From contig OZ025869.1 of NCBI GenBank assembly GCA_964019415.1, positions 6,396,882-6,460,881 of the forward strand: 64,000 bases of DNA, read 5' to 3'. The notes beneath the pieces are model-generated. The model saw only the letters and a list, made by a program, of their open reading frames with translations. It searched no databases and was not told the origin of the DNA. The translations under genes were made by a program, and so were the position numbers. This stretch comes from Ianthella basta (Eukaryota > Porifera > Demospongiae > Verongiida > Ianthellidae). Below are positions 1-10,200 of the stretch, in pieces. How positions within the stretch are numbered: the stretch's first letter is position 1; each line of letters starts with the position of its first letter.

Positions 1-42
1 ACAGACACACACACACACACATTGCACATGCACACACACGCA
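1..42. repeat. (CA)n microsatellite at window edge
   Basis: Alternating CA units with a few interruptions. It has no coding value and is one of many CA/GT arrays in the window. Confidence 0.9.
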
Positions 43-244
43 AACTGGTACATCGCAATAGCTTCGGTGCATGGCATTCAGATCGAAACAGAACGAACAA
101 TCTTTTTGCATAATTCTGCAATGTACGTACATATAGAACTCTGGACAAAGAAGTATAATACTTGTCCCTTAAAGTAACAAAGAAGTTGCTCTAAACACAT
201 GCACAACAAGTACGTATGTTCTACATAAATACAAAGAGTCAGTG

Positions 245-1963
245 TTATCTCCTCAGGCATTTGCATGCTTGCGTCACTGACTCTTGGGCCTCCTTCCACT
301 TCCTTTCAAAATCCTCTGGACAATTCCAGTAATGTGGAAATTGTCCAAAGACAGTGGTCTTAAGCAGAGCCAATTCCATTTGAGGAAGTGCTGGTATGCC
401 AGTCCAGCCTCTTGGAGTGCACCTCTTCATCACTTCTTTACCAAATGTTGCTTCGCGTGCCAATTTGACAGAAAGCTCGCCTATCTTGCACTCTGTATGT
501 AGTGCTGAATACTTACGCAAGACAACAGTAATGGGTGCAAGTTTTGACTTGTCGATTTCACTTGATGTCAGCTCTTCATACTTGATACTCACCGGAGCAA
601 TTGGTAATGGTAGGTGTGGCAATACCAAAGGTGACTCCAAGCTCCGTGACTGGGCTGACGGGGTGAAGGGCAGCTGATCCTGACCGACTCCGGTGTTCAG
701 CATGTGGCTTGACTGGGTGATGTGGCCCTGAGGTAGAGGGGCAATGGGCAGTGGATCCTCCAGGCTCTGTGACTGAGCTGACGGGGTGAAGGGCAGCTGA
801 TCCTGATCGACTCTGGTGTTCAGCATGTGGCTTGGCTGAGTGATGTGGCCCTGAGTTAGAAGGGCAATGGGCAGTGGATCCTCCAGGCTCTGTGACTGAG
901 CTGACGGGGTAAAGGGTAGCTGATCCTGATCAACTCCAGTGTTCAGCATGTGGCTTAGCTGAGTGATGTGGCCCTGAGTTAGAGGGGCAATAGGCAATGG
1001 ATCCTCCAGGCTCTGTGACTGAGCTGACGGGGTGAAGAGCAGCTGATCCTGATCGACTCCGGTGTTCAGCATGTGGCTTGGCTGAGTGATGTGGCCCTGA
1101 GTTAGAGGGGCAATGGGCAGTGGATCCTCCAGGCTCTGTGACTGAGCTGACGGGGTGAAGGGCAGCTGATCCTGATCGACTTCGGTGTTCAGCATGTGGC
1201 TTGGCTGGGTAATGTGGCCCTGAGGTAGAGGGGCAATGGGAAGTGCAGAGTCCATGCTCTGCGTGTGGGACGGCTGGGTGATGGGCGGGAAAGGTGCCCC
1301 ATAGTTCTGTGTCTCAGTTGGGCGAGTTGCAATAGGGCAGATGGCAATATGTTTATTTAGCTTCTTGTTGCTCTCTTCTACTGCCTTCTGTAGGGCGTCC
1401 AAGCTCTTTTCCAGCTTCCGAACTGTTTCCTTTATAAACTGACATCTTTGCACATTTCGTCAGCCAGTGTTGTTCTTTGTTCTTCAAAGTCAAATTCAGC
1501 TAGATCCAGGATTACTCCTGTTGGCTGACTCTGGTCTTTGTGACGTTGACTTCTATCGTTGCACCTTTTCTTTGCTGGTGGTCTTGTGGGTTGAGCACTG
1601 GCTGGCAACCTCCTTCGAAGGTACTGAGAGTTCTCTTTGAGGAATCTGATTCTCCACCTGTCCATCGATGAATTCATCTGCCATCAATGACATATCCCTT
1701 TGCGATCCTATAGATTGCAGGTGCGATTGTAGGTGTTTTAGAAGTATACATACGTACTACAGATACAAAAACGTACCAATCTGGACGGTTGTTCCCACGT
1801 AGGACTTCTTCCCAATGAGAACTTGGCAGGTTTCTCCGACGACAGGAGGTTCAGCAAACTTGGACAGGGCTACAACGCTCACGCAGTCCTTGCCTGCCCA
1901 GTAGACGAGCGCATGGTCGTCTGCCGGCTTCTGCATAGCTCTCAACGTAGACCGTAGATTCAT
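245..1963 (-). CDS. BEN-domain protein, at least two exons, with tandem 41-aa repeats
   Basis: BEN domains are DNA/protein-binding modules of chromatin regulators and some mobile-element proteins. The first exon (1963-1777) starts at ATG 1963, encodes a small beta-rich N-terminal module (ALVYWAGKDCVSVV...GETCQVLIG) and ends at a GTACGT donor. A GGCAG acceptor at about 1678 opens exon 2. The central part carries five imperfect 41-residue repeats (HITQPSHMLNTGVDQDQ...). The last 80 residues (LAREATFGKEVMKRCT...FERKWKEA...CLRR) have the spacing and terminal CxxLRR of BEN domains, and the stop follows at 245. The reading frame changes near 1450, between LADEMCKD and QFIKETVRKLEKSLDALQ. Either a one-base indel or an undetected splice explains this, and the frame of the start of exon 2 is also uncertain. 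The coiled region QFIKETVRKLEKSLDAL precedes the repeats. The domain call is by motif recognition. Confidence 0.72.
650..1245. repeat. 123-bp coding tandem repeat inside the BEN gene
   Basis: The block starting GACGGGGTGAAGGGCAGCTG recurs at 656, 779, 902, 1025 and 1148, exactly 123 bp apart. Each unit encodes 41 residues in the same frame, so the array lengthens the protein without breaking it. Substitutions between units are few, so the expansion is recent or is being homogenised. Confidence 0.95.
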
Positions 1964-2267
1964 CCTTCAGCCGCAAAGACGAAAAACTGTTGCCACTAGA
2001 GCTCTTGATAGCACAATAACATGACACCTTCGTATACGTGCGAAAACCTTTCTGTTGGAATGCATACGCAGTTAGCCTTGTTAGCACTACGTTTCATTGT
2101 CTGTACGCACCGCTTTATTCACCCGTACGTGTTACCTTGTGCTCCCGTTGTGATGCCGTACCGTCCCCGTAGCGAAATCGAAAACGTCCGTACGTATAAC
2201 CGTAGCGTAACCGTACGTACCCACATACTACGCCTGTGCACCATCAACTTTTTGATAGGATGTACCG
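1964..2267. other. Upstream region of the BEN gene, no gene seen
   Basis: This is the presumed promoter side of the minus-strand BEN gene. Overlapping CGTACG/CCGTAC words are frequent at 2100-2225. Short open frames on both strands look like chance. Retroelement coding sequence begins at about 2268. Confidence 0.5.
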
Positions 2268-3358
2268 TACATGCTGGACAACCACTACATGGACACCTCT
2301 GTGCAGAAGGCATTCATCGATGGAGTCCCAGGATGCACTGAACACTATCTGAAGCTACTCTCCATCATAAACGAGGCTCACAGGAAGCACAAGTCCTTGT
2401 GTGTGTGTGGCCTGGCTGGACCTGGCCAATGCTTTTGGCAGTGTACACCACAACCGTGTCAGCTTCTCACTGGCCCACTAACATGGTCTCTAACCTCTAC
2501 ACCGGCCTCCTGGGTATCTTCTCCACCAGCCAATGGACAACCTCCCCCATCCCACTCCTGAAAGGTGTCTACCAGGGTGACCCACTCTCTGTGGTCATCT
2601 TCAACAATGTGATGAACACCCTGGTGGACACCATCGCCAAGAAACCACCCAGACCTAGGTTACTCCCTTGCCTCCTCTCCAGGGAAGACCAACCTGCTCC
2701 AATATGCCGATGACACCTCCCCCATCGCTGATGGACCATCTTCCTGTTGGACACTGCTTTCCGTCACCAACGCTTGGCTGGACTGGTCGGTCTGGCATGA
2801 AGGCCAACGTTCCCAAGTGTGTGTCATTGGCATCCAGTGGTGAAGCATACGACCCTCAGCTTACTCTCTCCAATCAGTCCATTCCCTTTTTGGCTCATCA
2901 ACGTTCCATTTTCTTGGTGCCCCCATTACCATCCACTCCAGCAGCACTCAGGCCAAGGAGGCCCTCCTCCAAAAGCTTCAGTCCCTGCTGGAAAAGACTG
3001 ACAACACCCTTGTCAGCAGGCAGCAGAACTGCTGTTGTACAGAGTGAGGCTCTGCCCTCGGCTTTCATGGGACCTTTCCGTCTCAGACTTCTCCACCCAC
3101 TGGCTCAAGTCCACACTGCAGCCATTGGCCACCCGCTACTTGAAGAAGTGGAGTGGCCTGGCCAGAACAGCTGACCCCAACAAGCTGTTCCTGCCAAAGA
3201 TCAATGGCGGTCTGGACCTGCCGGAGCTGACCACTTTGTACAAGAAGCTGCACGCTGCCAAGGCTGCCAGCTTCATGTACTCGCAGGACCCTACGGTCAG
3301 GGCCATTGCATCTCATGCAACACGACAGGAGGAATGCGAGAAAAGAGCACTCTTCTAG
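2268..3358 (+). pseudogene. Reverse-transcriptase region of an R2-clade-like non-LTR retrotransposon
   Basis: Several frames read as parts of one RT: MDTSVQKAFIDGVPGC then KLLSIINEAHRKHKSLCVC (2280-2410), YQGDPLSVVIFNNVMNTLVD (2570-2630), a degenerate YADDT region near 2702, SGMKANVPKC (2793-2822), and the thumb/linker motif TRYLKKWSGLARTADPNKLFLPK (3130-3200). The same motifs in the same order are found in the RT at 17.7 kb. Frames change repeatedly and the N-terminus is missing, so it is dead. It runs directly into the endonuclease part at 3359. HERO- or NeSL-like affiliation is inferred, not proven. Confidence 0.85.
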
Positions 3359-4111
3359 CCATACAAGGAGGTTGTGGAAGTGGTGAAGGGAGACTCTGGA
3401 GCCAGTAAGAAGACCATCATCAAGGCCGTCAAGGCCAGAGTGCAGGCTGAAGACACCACCACCCACTTTAACCACAGTACAGGACTTGTTGTGCAGGGGC
3501 AGACTGTATGTAACTTCAAGGGCAAAGATGCAGACACCTGGGCATCTGTGGTGTTTTCTCTGCTCAAGAAGATTTTCAAGTTTGCCCTCAACTCCAGCAC
3601 TGACACCCTGCCATACAACAAGAACCTGTGTTTGGGGAAGAAGCTCAAGTCCCCTTCATGTCCCCTCTGTGGTCAGGTCCAGACCCTCCTCCACATCCTG
3701 AATCACTGTCCTGTGGCACCGGAGAAGAGGAGGTACAATGAGAGGCACGACAGTGTCCTCTCCAGGATCCATTCATTCCTCGCTGATCATCTGCCTCAAG
3801 GAATGAAGATCCTGGCGGACCTACCTGGAACAGTGTACACCTTCCCCCCAAGCATTGCCCTAACCAATGAAAAGCCAGACATCGTGCTCTGGAACAGCTC
3901 CACTGTCCACCTTGTGGAGCTGACAGTGCCATTTGAGTCTGGCCTGGAGGAAGCCTCGTCCCGCAAGCAGGCAAAGTACGAGGACCTGGTCGCCTGTTGC
4001 AGGGACAATGGGTTTGCAACCACCCTCACCACTGTACAGGTGGGTTCAAGGGGGTTCCTGCACAGGGAGAGCCTAACCAAACTGTACCAACTGGTTAAGG
4101 CTCCCCCTTAA
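3359..4111 (+). pseudogene. Retroelement C-terminus: CCHC knuckle and restriction-like endonuclease
   Basis: An uninterrupted frame of about 250 residues. It has a linker (VVEVVKGDSGASKKTI), then a zinc knuckle CPLCGQVQTLLHILNHCP at about 3655-3708, then a PD-(D/E)XK-like nuclease block: KPDIVLWN at about 3871, VELTVPFE at about 3919, the lysine-rich KQAKYEDL at about 3967 and VGSRGFL at about 4042. This arrangement is the R2-clade C-terminus, which nicks the target for target-primed reverse transcription. The frame stops at 4111, but homologous residues continue in another frame to about 4190 (IWCQRNWL). The nuclease residues look complete, while the RT upstream is broken. Confidence 0.85.
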
Positions 4112-4637
4112 GGACAATGTAGCACTGGAGAAGGATGTGATCCAGAGGGCAATTTAGGGCTCATTCCGTATCTGGTGCCAACGCAACTGGCTGCAGTGAC
4201 AGTCCCTGTCTATGTACAATTCAGTTTGACTATAACCACATGTTCGAATTTTTATCTTTTTCACACGCTGCATGCCTATTTCTTATTAGGAGCCCCAACT
4301 TTTAACTGTGCATGTTTTTCTTCAGAGCATCCGCATATAGTGCAAGAGAAACTGGAGAGAAGACAACAGACTACCTTGACAACCTGCATGCTTAACTTTA
4401 CCCTTACTCTCCACCTAAACTAACTGTAATTGCACACCTGAATAGTATTTCTATCTATTTTTCCTTTTGATTTTGAGGTCCAACTTTAACTGTGCATGTT
4501 TGTCTTCAGAACATTCTTTTTGGCAGTGTCGGGGTCACCTCTACCAACCTGTCACCTTTAATGCATTCAAAACAAGTATGTACTTACCTACAGTTTTGAA
4601 TAACAATGGTGACAAGTTGAAAAATAAGTGGAAAAAA
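4112..4637 (+). mobile_element. 3' untranslated region of the first R2-clade-like element
   Basis: AT-rich sequence between the endonuclease and the GA tail. A 38-bp motif containing AACTGTGCATGTTTNTCTTC occurs twice, at about 4297 and about 4482. No independent gene is seen. Confidence 0.65.
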
Positions 4638-4662
4638 AAGAGAGAGAGAGAGGTGTTAATAA
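4638..4662 (+). repeat. A/GA-rich 3' tail of a retroelement
   Basis: A run of A followed by (GA)n ends the 3' UTR. Equivalent tails occur at 7540-7562 and 19082-19107. All three lie downstream of related 3' UTRs and are followed immediately by other mobile-element sequence. Confidence 0.8.
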
Positions 4663-4689
4663 AATGGTGGCTGGAGCCTAAAGTTCAGT

Positions 4690-5270
4690 GAGTGGAGTCT
4701 CCTAGCTTCTGGCTTCTAGGCTTAACCTTTGCTTTCTAGCCTAGCTACACCTGTGGTGTGTGCCCCTTGGAACCTCTGGGGAGAGTCAGACGGAGTTTCC
4801 TTTGCCACTTGGCCAGTTAGAGGACTTCTGGTGTCTTGTCACCTCAACATGGCCCAGTCAGCCACATCTAAACAGTGCCCCTTCTGTAACAGAGTCTTTG
4901 TGAGGTTGGGAAACCACCTCAAACATTGCCCAGAGCGACAAGGACAAGAGTGTGACCACCTGTTGTCTAGACCATCCAGAAGAGGGTAGTTAAGCATAGA
5001 ACAACACCCTGCCCCAAGTATGGTAAGATGTTTGAAAGGCTTGATACTCATCTGCGCAATAGTGTCACTGTCCCTGGTGGATGCTACCCTAGTGACAAGC
5101 CAACAAAAGGTGAGGCTCTTCAGAGATGCTGTTTGCCCTCGCCTTACCTGGACCTATCCCTTGCTGATCTCCCCCATCTCATGGGTTGAAAAGAACCTGG
5201 ACACCCTGACAACAAGGTATCTGAAGCGTTGGACTGGGCTGGCCAAGTCTGCCAACACCTGTCTTCTCTA
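4690..5270 (+). pseudogene. 5' end of a second R2-clade-like element, internally deleted
   Basis: After an untranslated leader, ATG 4849 opens a short frame with an R2-type N-terminal zinc finger, CPFCNRVFVRLGNHLKHCPE, ended by TAG at 4987. A second finger follows out of frame (PCPKYGKMFERLDTHLRN-like, about 5010-5060, with one cysteine lost). The sequence then jumps to the RT C-terminal linker (RYLKRWTGLAKSANTCLLY, 5217-5270), so nearly the whole RT is deleted. The linker is split by the insertion at 5271-6300 and resumes at 6301. Confidence 0.8.
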
Positions 5271-6300
5271 TCAGAGAGTACGATAGTACTCTCTATGTAG
5301 GGATGGTACAGGGTGTTTCGAATTCACAATACATTGGCATAGGGACGAAATTGCGAAAAGCGTTGAAAACTGCCAAAACGGGGCTTCGTAGGGCTAAATA
5401 CAAAATATTCATACACTAAACTGACCTAGAAGGCAAGTGAACGTGGTCTGTCAGTGAGAAAATGTCAACTCGAAAACATCCATTTTCGTCTTCATATTCT
5501 TCATTTTCTTCTTCATATTCTTTTTCGCCAGCTGTAACTGACGAACAGAATTAGCTACCAAACTAATTTGAAGACGAAACTACTGCAAATTAACTTTCGA
5601 AATATAGGGTCCAAAAGCGTATTATTCACACACTGGGGGTTACCAAGTCTTTCAGGAGACGTTGCTACGCGCAAGACGCCATTTTATGATGTCGGGGAAC
5701 GGCAGTTTTCGGCCTACTGTTCCTTCCGTTTCTGTCCAAAAGCCAGCCCCAACGCCATCAGGAGACTGTTTGAGGTGTATACGAGACAAGGGCTTAGGCC
5801 GAAGTTAGATTGCGGGTTGTTTCAAAAGGACATCCGTGGACTTGCGTGTCCCGCCATTTTTAATTAGTACTCGGCTAACTTCCGGTCACTGTTTCTAAGC
5901 TCTTAGGTGGGCTGGCACAAAAGCTAGGGGATAGCTGACACCTCGAGCTACAGGATTACAGAAATAAGGTCTTATACTGTAACCTGCATGGATGTCCTCA
6001 AGTGCAGCTTGCACACCATAAAAAGTACAGAAACTAGAAATAATAAAAGTTTTCTACAGAAATAGCAAGGATGTAGAGATGGCACACAAAGTACAGAAAC
6101 AAGTAAAGGCTGTGTTACACAGTGGAGCATTAACCATCGTCCCTCCTACATTCAAGGGTGTAGGACTATAAGGTGCGACATTCTTGCATGTAGGGACCAT
6201 GGTTAATGCTCCACTGTGTAACAGCCTTTACTTGTTTCTGTACTTTTTGTGCCATCCCTACATCCTTGCTATTTCTGTAGAAAATGTTTATTATTTCTAG
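5271..6300. mobile_element. 1.03-kb insertion inside the retroelement, ending in a foldback
   Basis: Removing this segment rejoins CTTCTCTA with TCTGCCAAAGAGC and restores the linker reading LLYLPKSKGG, so both boundaries are exact to within a base or two. Near the left edge is a hairpin, GAGAGTAC-GATA-GTACTCTC (5274-5293), followed by ACAGGGTGTTTCGAATTCAC, which resembles termini of some Tc1/mariner-like elements. The frame at 5568-5867 (RQFSAYCSFRF...NAIRRLFEVYTRQG) vaguely resembles the helix-turn-helix region of such transposases. The right third is the foldback at 6034-6300. It may be one element or two nested ones. Confidence 0.6.
6034..6300. mobile_element. Foldback MITE with arms of about 114 bp
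   Basis: The left arm starts CTAGAAATAATAAAAGTTTT and the right arm ends with its reverse complement. The arms are about 93% identical over some 114 bp with a loop of roughly 40 bp (about 6148-6187). No coding content. It forms the right end of the larger insertion. Confidence 0.85.
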
Positions 6301-7277
6301 TCTGCCAAAGAGCAAAGGTGGCCTCCAGGTTCCATCTATTTCAACCATCTTCAAAAAGCTAAAGTGTGTCAAGGCAGCGTCCCTGATGTCCTCCAGAGAC
6401 CCCCCCTAGTGCATCACTTGGCCTCACAGAAGACACTTGCTGAAGCCTCTGCCCAGAGACAGGTCTTCAAGCCTTTCCAGCAGGTAGTTGAAGTGATGCA
6501 GGAGGACCCAGGAGCAAGTCAGAAGACCTTAGCAAAGGACAAGGTGGCACAGATGGACTCCTCAGCCCATCTTCAGCACTGCAGGAGCCTCACAGTGCAA
6601 GGTCAGACTGCAAGACGGTTTCAGGACAGAGCTGTGGGCCCAGACTGTACTCACCTCACCAGACCATGTGATGAGGTTTGCCCTAAATGGTGTGACAGAC
6701 ACCCTCCCACACAACGTGAACCTGAGCCTATGGGGGAAGAAGACAACAGCCAAGTGTCAGCTCTGCCCAGAGAGACAGACCCTTCACCATGTGCTGAATC
6801 ACTGCAGCATGGCTCTAGAGGGGCGGTGCTACAACCAGCGGCATGACGCTGTTCTTGCACTCAAGCCACCTCCAACCTGGCTGCCAGGTGACAGCTGACC
6901 TACACGGACAACACTACTGCTTCCCGCAGGATATGGCTACAACAGACAGCAGGCCAGACATTGTCATCTAGAACGACCAAACTATCATCCTAATAGAGTT
7001 GACCATCCCTTTTGAGCCAGGCATGGACACTGCAGCAGAGAGGAAGAGAGCCAGGTATGCCGATCTCCTGGCCAGATGCAGTACCACTCGCCAAGCCCAC
7101 TTCACAACAATCGAGGTGGGGTCAAGAGGGTTCCTCAATGTCGCAAGCTTTGAAAAGCTGTACAGTCATTTGCGCCACACCAAGCAGAGGGAAAGAAGGG
7201 AGTTGGAAGCTGAGATTGTCTGGAAGGTCATTACAGAATCCCATGACATCTGGTGCAAGAGAAACTGGTTAGGCTAG
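6301..7277 (+). pseudogene. Second R2-clade-like element: linker, zinc knuckle and endonuclease
   Basis: This resumes the RT linker after the insertion (LPKSKGGLQVPSISTIFKKL), then passes through VVEVMQEDPGASQKTLA, the knuckle CQLCPERQTLHHVLNHCS (about 6755-6808, in a shifted frame) and the nuclease block SRPDIVI, ELTIPFEPG, RKRARYADLLA and VGSRGFLN. A TAG at 6969 lies just after the PD motif, and frames shift at least twice, so the copy is inactive. It ends IWCKRNWLG and stops at 7277. It is parallel to 3359-4190 and clearly diverged from it. Confidence 0.85.
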
Positions 7278-7535
7278 AGGACATACCCATTTCTTGTTTT
7301 TCTGTGAACTGAAACTGCATGTTACTTACTTTCCTTTGTGTTAACTGTGTTTTTCTGTTAATTAGCACTGCATGCCACTTATCTGTATGTGAGTGAACTG
7401 TGTTTACTCATCTATATGCTAGGGCTAGGCCTTAACTGTGCTGTGTTTTTGTCCTCACTGGTCACCCATGTTTTTTACTTCTTGCATGTGATCTTTGTAC
7501 TCCATTCAAGTTTAATTATGGTGTCCATTGTGCAG

Positions 7536-7562
<27 letters not shown>
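7278..7562 (+). mobile_element. 3' UTR and (GA)n tail of the second R2-clade-like element
   Basis: AT-rich, ending with a GA repeat (about 7540-7562). The last part (AGTTTAATTATGGTGTCC...) matches the 3' UTR end near 19056 (AGTTTAATAATGATGGC...). The tail abuts the tyrosine-recombinase-like unit with no spacer. Confidence 0.75.
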
Positions 7563-7566
<4 letters not shown>

Positions 7567-8395
7567 CCACACTCCACCAGAGACCCTGTGTCGATTGGAT
7601 CTCAGAGGGAGGGTGGTTCTACAAGAGAGTTTGGTCAGCATCCCTTATCGAGGGTGTGCTATTGGCGTTTATTGCGTGGTTGGGGACAGTCAATGGAAAG
7701 AACAGAACACCCAAGCAGGCAACAGAGATAGCCGTAGATGTGTCTAAGTTTCTACACTTTTGCAGCCAGGAGGCTGTACATCAGATACACTTTTCGTACA
7801 CACCAGCAGAATTCAATCGCTACTTGACAACTCAGACAGTGAAGCTCACCTGGCCTTCTTACTCTCTGGCTCACACGTGACACTAAACAAGGATGAAAAG
7901 GAGAAATTACAGGACATGACTCCGAAGCTGAACAGTTGGCATTCATACTTCTCCAAACTGAAGAACAAGGATGCAAAGGAAATGTACAAACAAGGGACGA
8001 ACGTCTCATCTACAAGTTCAAAGCCATGGTGGCAGCTGCAAAGGAAGAAACTTTGAAAGCGGAAGAATACACCTATTGTAGGAGATGCTTCCTTATGATG
8101 CAGATTCTTTACAGGAACAGCCAACGTCCAGGTGCTGTCACAAATATGACCTGTGAAGAAGCCACTAAGGTCGAGTGCTGTGTGGTGAAGGATAGGAGTT
8201 ACCTTATTGTCCAAGTGGCTGACCACAAAACCAGCCTCACCTAGTCATGGACGAAGAGGTGGCTGCGTGGTTCATCAATCTCTGCGATATATTGTAAGGC
8301 CACAGATAGGCTGGACGAATGTGGCGGCCCCCTTTTTTGTAACATTGAGTGGAAGCAGAGTAAATTCAGGGTCTCCACAAGTTTGAGAGGCAAAA
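7563..8395 (+). pseudogene. Tyrosine-recombinase-like fragment, copy A
   Basis: Frames with stops and shifts read as one protein: an N-terminal SAM-like part (GKNRTPKQATEIAVDVSKFL, then LNSWHSYFSKLKNKDA) and a catalytic-type part beginning with YTYCRRCFLMMQILYRNSQRPGAVTNMT. The arginine in SQRPGAVT fits box I of tyrosine recombinases, and VADHKTS fits the middle basic motif. The frame stops just after PFFVTLSGS, before the expected C-terminal RY box. Domain family (Crypton-like or a related YR) is by pattern only. This copy lacks a 50-bp stretch present in copy B and a downstream segment coding RKARIGKIVQ. The loss of the C-terminus coincides with the start of retroelement leader sequence. 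Confidence 0.6.
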
Positions 8396-8995
8396 AGTTG
8401 AGTTTAGGGGAGTCTCCAATCCAGCTGTCTAGGCAAGCCTTTCAGCTTGCAACCTAGGTTTTTCAACAGTTTTCAACCTAGGGACTAGTCCGGCCAAAGT
8501 TGGTTGTCATCCTCAAGCTACTTTTGGAGTTACAAGCCTTCCAAGTTTCAACACCTATTTTTGCAAGTCTGAAGAGTGGACCCAGCCCCAGATAACTGCT
8601 GCTGCTTCTGCCACAAGATTTTCAGATGTGTGGGAAACCATTACAAGAACTGTCCTGAATGCAATAGTCAAGACTACCAGCATCTCATGTCAGCAAAGAC
8701 AATAGCCAAGAAGAGAAACGGTAAAGCAAAGAAGGTCCCTTGCCCAAAGTGTGGTAAGGCTTTTCTACGACTAGAAACGCATCTGAGGAATAGTGCCACC
8801 TGCAAATCCATAGAGGTGCCCCCAGCAGTCACTCTTCACACCACCCAGCCTCCATCATCCTACCTCACACACCTACACATCCAAGTCACATGAGATACAT
8901 CTTTATCTGATAGTTTTGTACCATCCACACCTTCACTACAATCCCTGTGTCTGTCATCCATCCACCAACTAGTTCTGTATCCCAATCTCCATCAT
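8396..8995 (+). pseudogene. R2-clade-like element 5' leader and N-terminal zinc fingers, copy A
   Basis: The leader (about 8396-8572) resembles that at 4690-4848 in its first bases (GGGGAGTCTCC / GTGGAGTCTCC). The open frame from 8576 reads DPAPDNCCCFCHKIFRCVGN with H-C ligands following, then PCPKCGKAFLRLETHLRN. This is two C2H2/C2HC fingers as in R2-type N-termini. The codon that is ATG in copy B (20569) is GTG here, so the start is lost. A frame shift after about 8895 moves the reading into the serine/proline minisatellite. Confidence 0.8.
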
Positions 8996-9146
8996 CTAGC
9001 TCTGTGTCTCCATCTCCATCATCTAGCTCTGTGTCTCCATCTCCATCATCTAGTTCTGCATCTCCATCTCCACCATCTAGTTCTGCATCTCCATCTCCAT
9101 CATCTAGTTCTGCATCTCCATCTCCATCATCTAGTTCTGCATCTCC
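8986..9146. repeat. 27-bp minisatellite coding SSSASPSPS, copy A
   Basis: About six units of the 27-bp motif starting TCTAGTTCTGCATCTCCATC, coding a nine-residue serine/proline repeat in the retroelement N-terminal linker. Copy B at 20975-21112 has one unit fewer. Confidence 0.9.
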
Positions 9147-9600
9147 CAGTTTTGTACTTCGTCATCCAAATGTACCTGTACTAGCACACAGTTCTGTACC
9201 CCATCACCCAAATGGACCTGTACCTCCCAGTTTTGTACTTCATCATCCAAATGCATCTGTACCCCCAGTCCTCTACCTCACCCTTCACACATGCAGGCAG
9301 CACACAACATGGTGCTGTACCCAATGAGTTTTGTACAAAACAGTCATGCATGCCCTACACACACACCCATTGCCCATACACAACTCCCCATTACATCCCA
9401 ATCATCACCAACACATGTACAGTATTTTGCAGAATATAGAATTAAGACATACAGAGTACAGCTATGCATGTGATATTGCAATGTGATAAATTTCTATCAT
9501 CCATAGAATGTTGTGAACACAGTATGAAATGCTCTGTAAGATTGATTTTACACTCCTCGACAATTAGCCATTGCCTTGGAGCTAGAGTCAGCCACATTGT
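9147..9600 (+). pseudogene. Retroelement N-terminal linker remnant, copy A
   Basis: Pro/Ser-rich low-complexity coding remnant (HPNVPVLAHSSVPHHPNGPV) that degrades into AT-rich sequence. It is collinear and nearly identical with 21113-21590, apart from small indels. The match ends at about 9598, where copy A switches to sequence matching 23836 onward. Confidence 0.6.
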
Positions 9601-10200
9601 AGTTAATATTTGCATGCATGGTGATGTACTTTGTACAGTTTGTAGTTTAGTGCATGAAAGTATTAGCTACGCAGTCAACCACTCACCAAGTAGTTGAAGT
9701 TTTCCTTGTAGAATTTCTCCTGCATGACATTAAGTCTTGACACTTCAATATCAACGTGATTTAGCTCAAGAATTCACCTTATGTTAGCACTTCATTGTGG
9801 ATATCAGCACAAATGCCGAAAGATTTAGCTATGTACGGTTTAGCTAGTACGTAGCTACTTCGCCAAAAGAGTCTTTTTTTACTCTCAGGCCCTCTCGTAC
9901 ACTTACAGGACAACTTTGTAGAAACCGCAGCCACCTCATCCCAATACCTGAAGAGCCTCAGGAAGACACCGGAGAGCGATTCTCCACCCAATCTCGTACT
10001 GGAACTCACACCATACCACCTTCCAGACTTACGTACTGGAGTAAGGGAGATGTGGCATAAGCTGAACACTAACTATGTAGTGTTAAAATTACTGACTGTT
10101 ACTAGTCATAGCTGTGTTACTATCTTAGTCATGTTAAGTGTTGATTGTGTATCATCTTAGACAATGCTCTTTGTTGTACTGCTGGTTGAGTAATAAGTGT
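9601..10200. repeat. Deleted copy of 23.8-25.3 kb
   Basis: 9601-9725 matches 23836-23955 (including the exon end coding MQEKFYKENFNYL on the minus strand), and 10033-10170 matches 25168-25290. The sequence between these blocks is deleted or replaced relative to the longer copy. A minus-strand open frame at 9779-10069 is not recognisable. Confidence 0.75.

Noticed and set aside
3645-4080. Minus-strand frames opposite the endonuclease of the first retroelement
   Set aside because: They are antisense shadows of a plus-strand coding region with recognised domains.
8986-9146. Regular 27-bp repeats that could suggest a CRISPR array
   Set aside because: There are no unique spacers; the units are contiguous and code a Ser/Pro repeat inside a eukaryotic retroelement, and there is no cas context.
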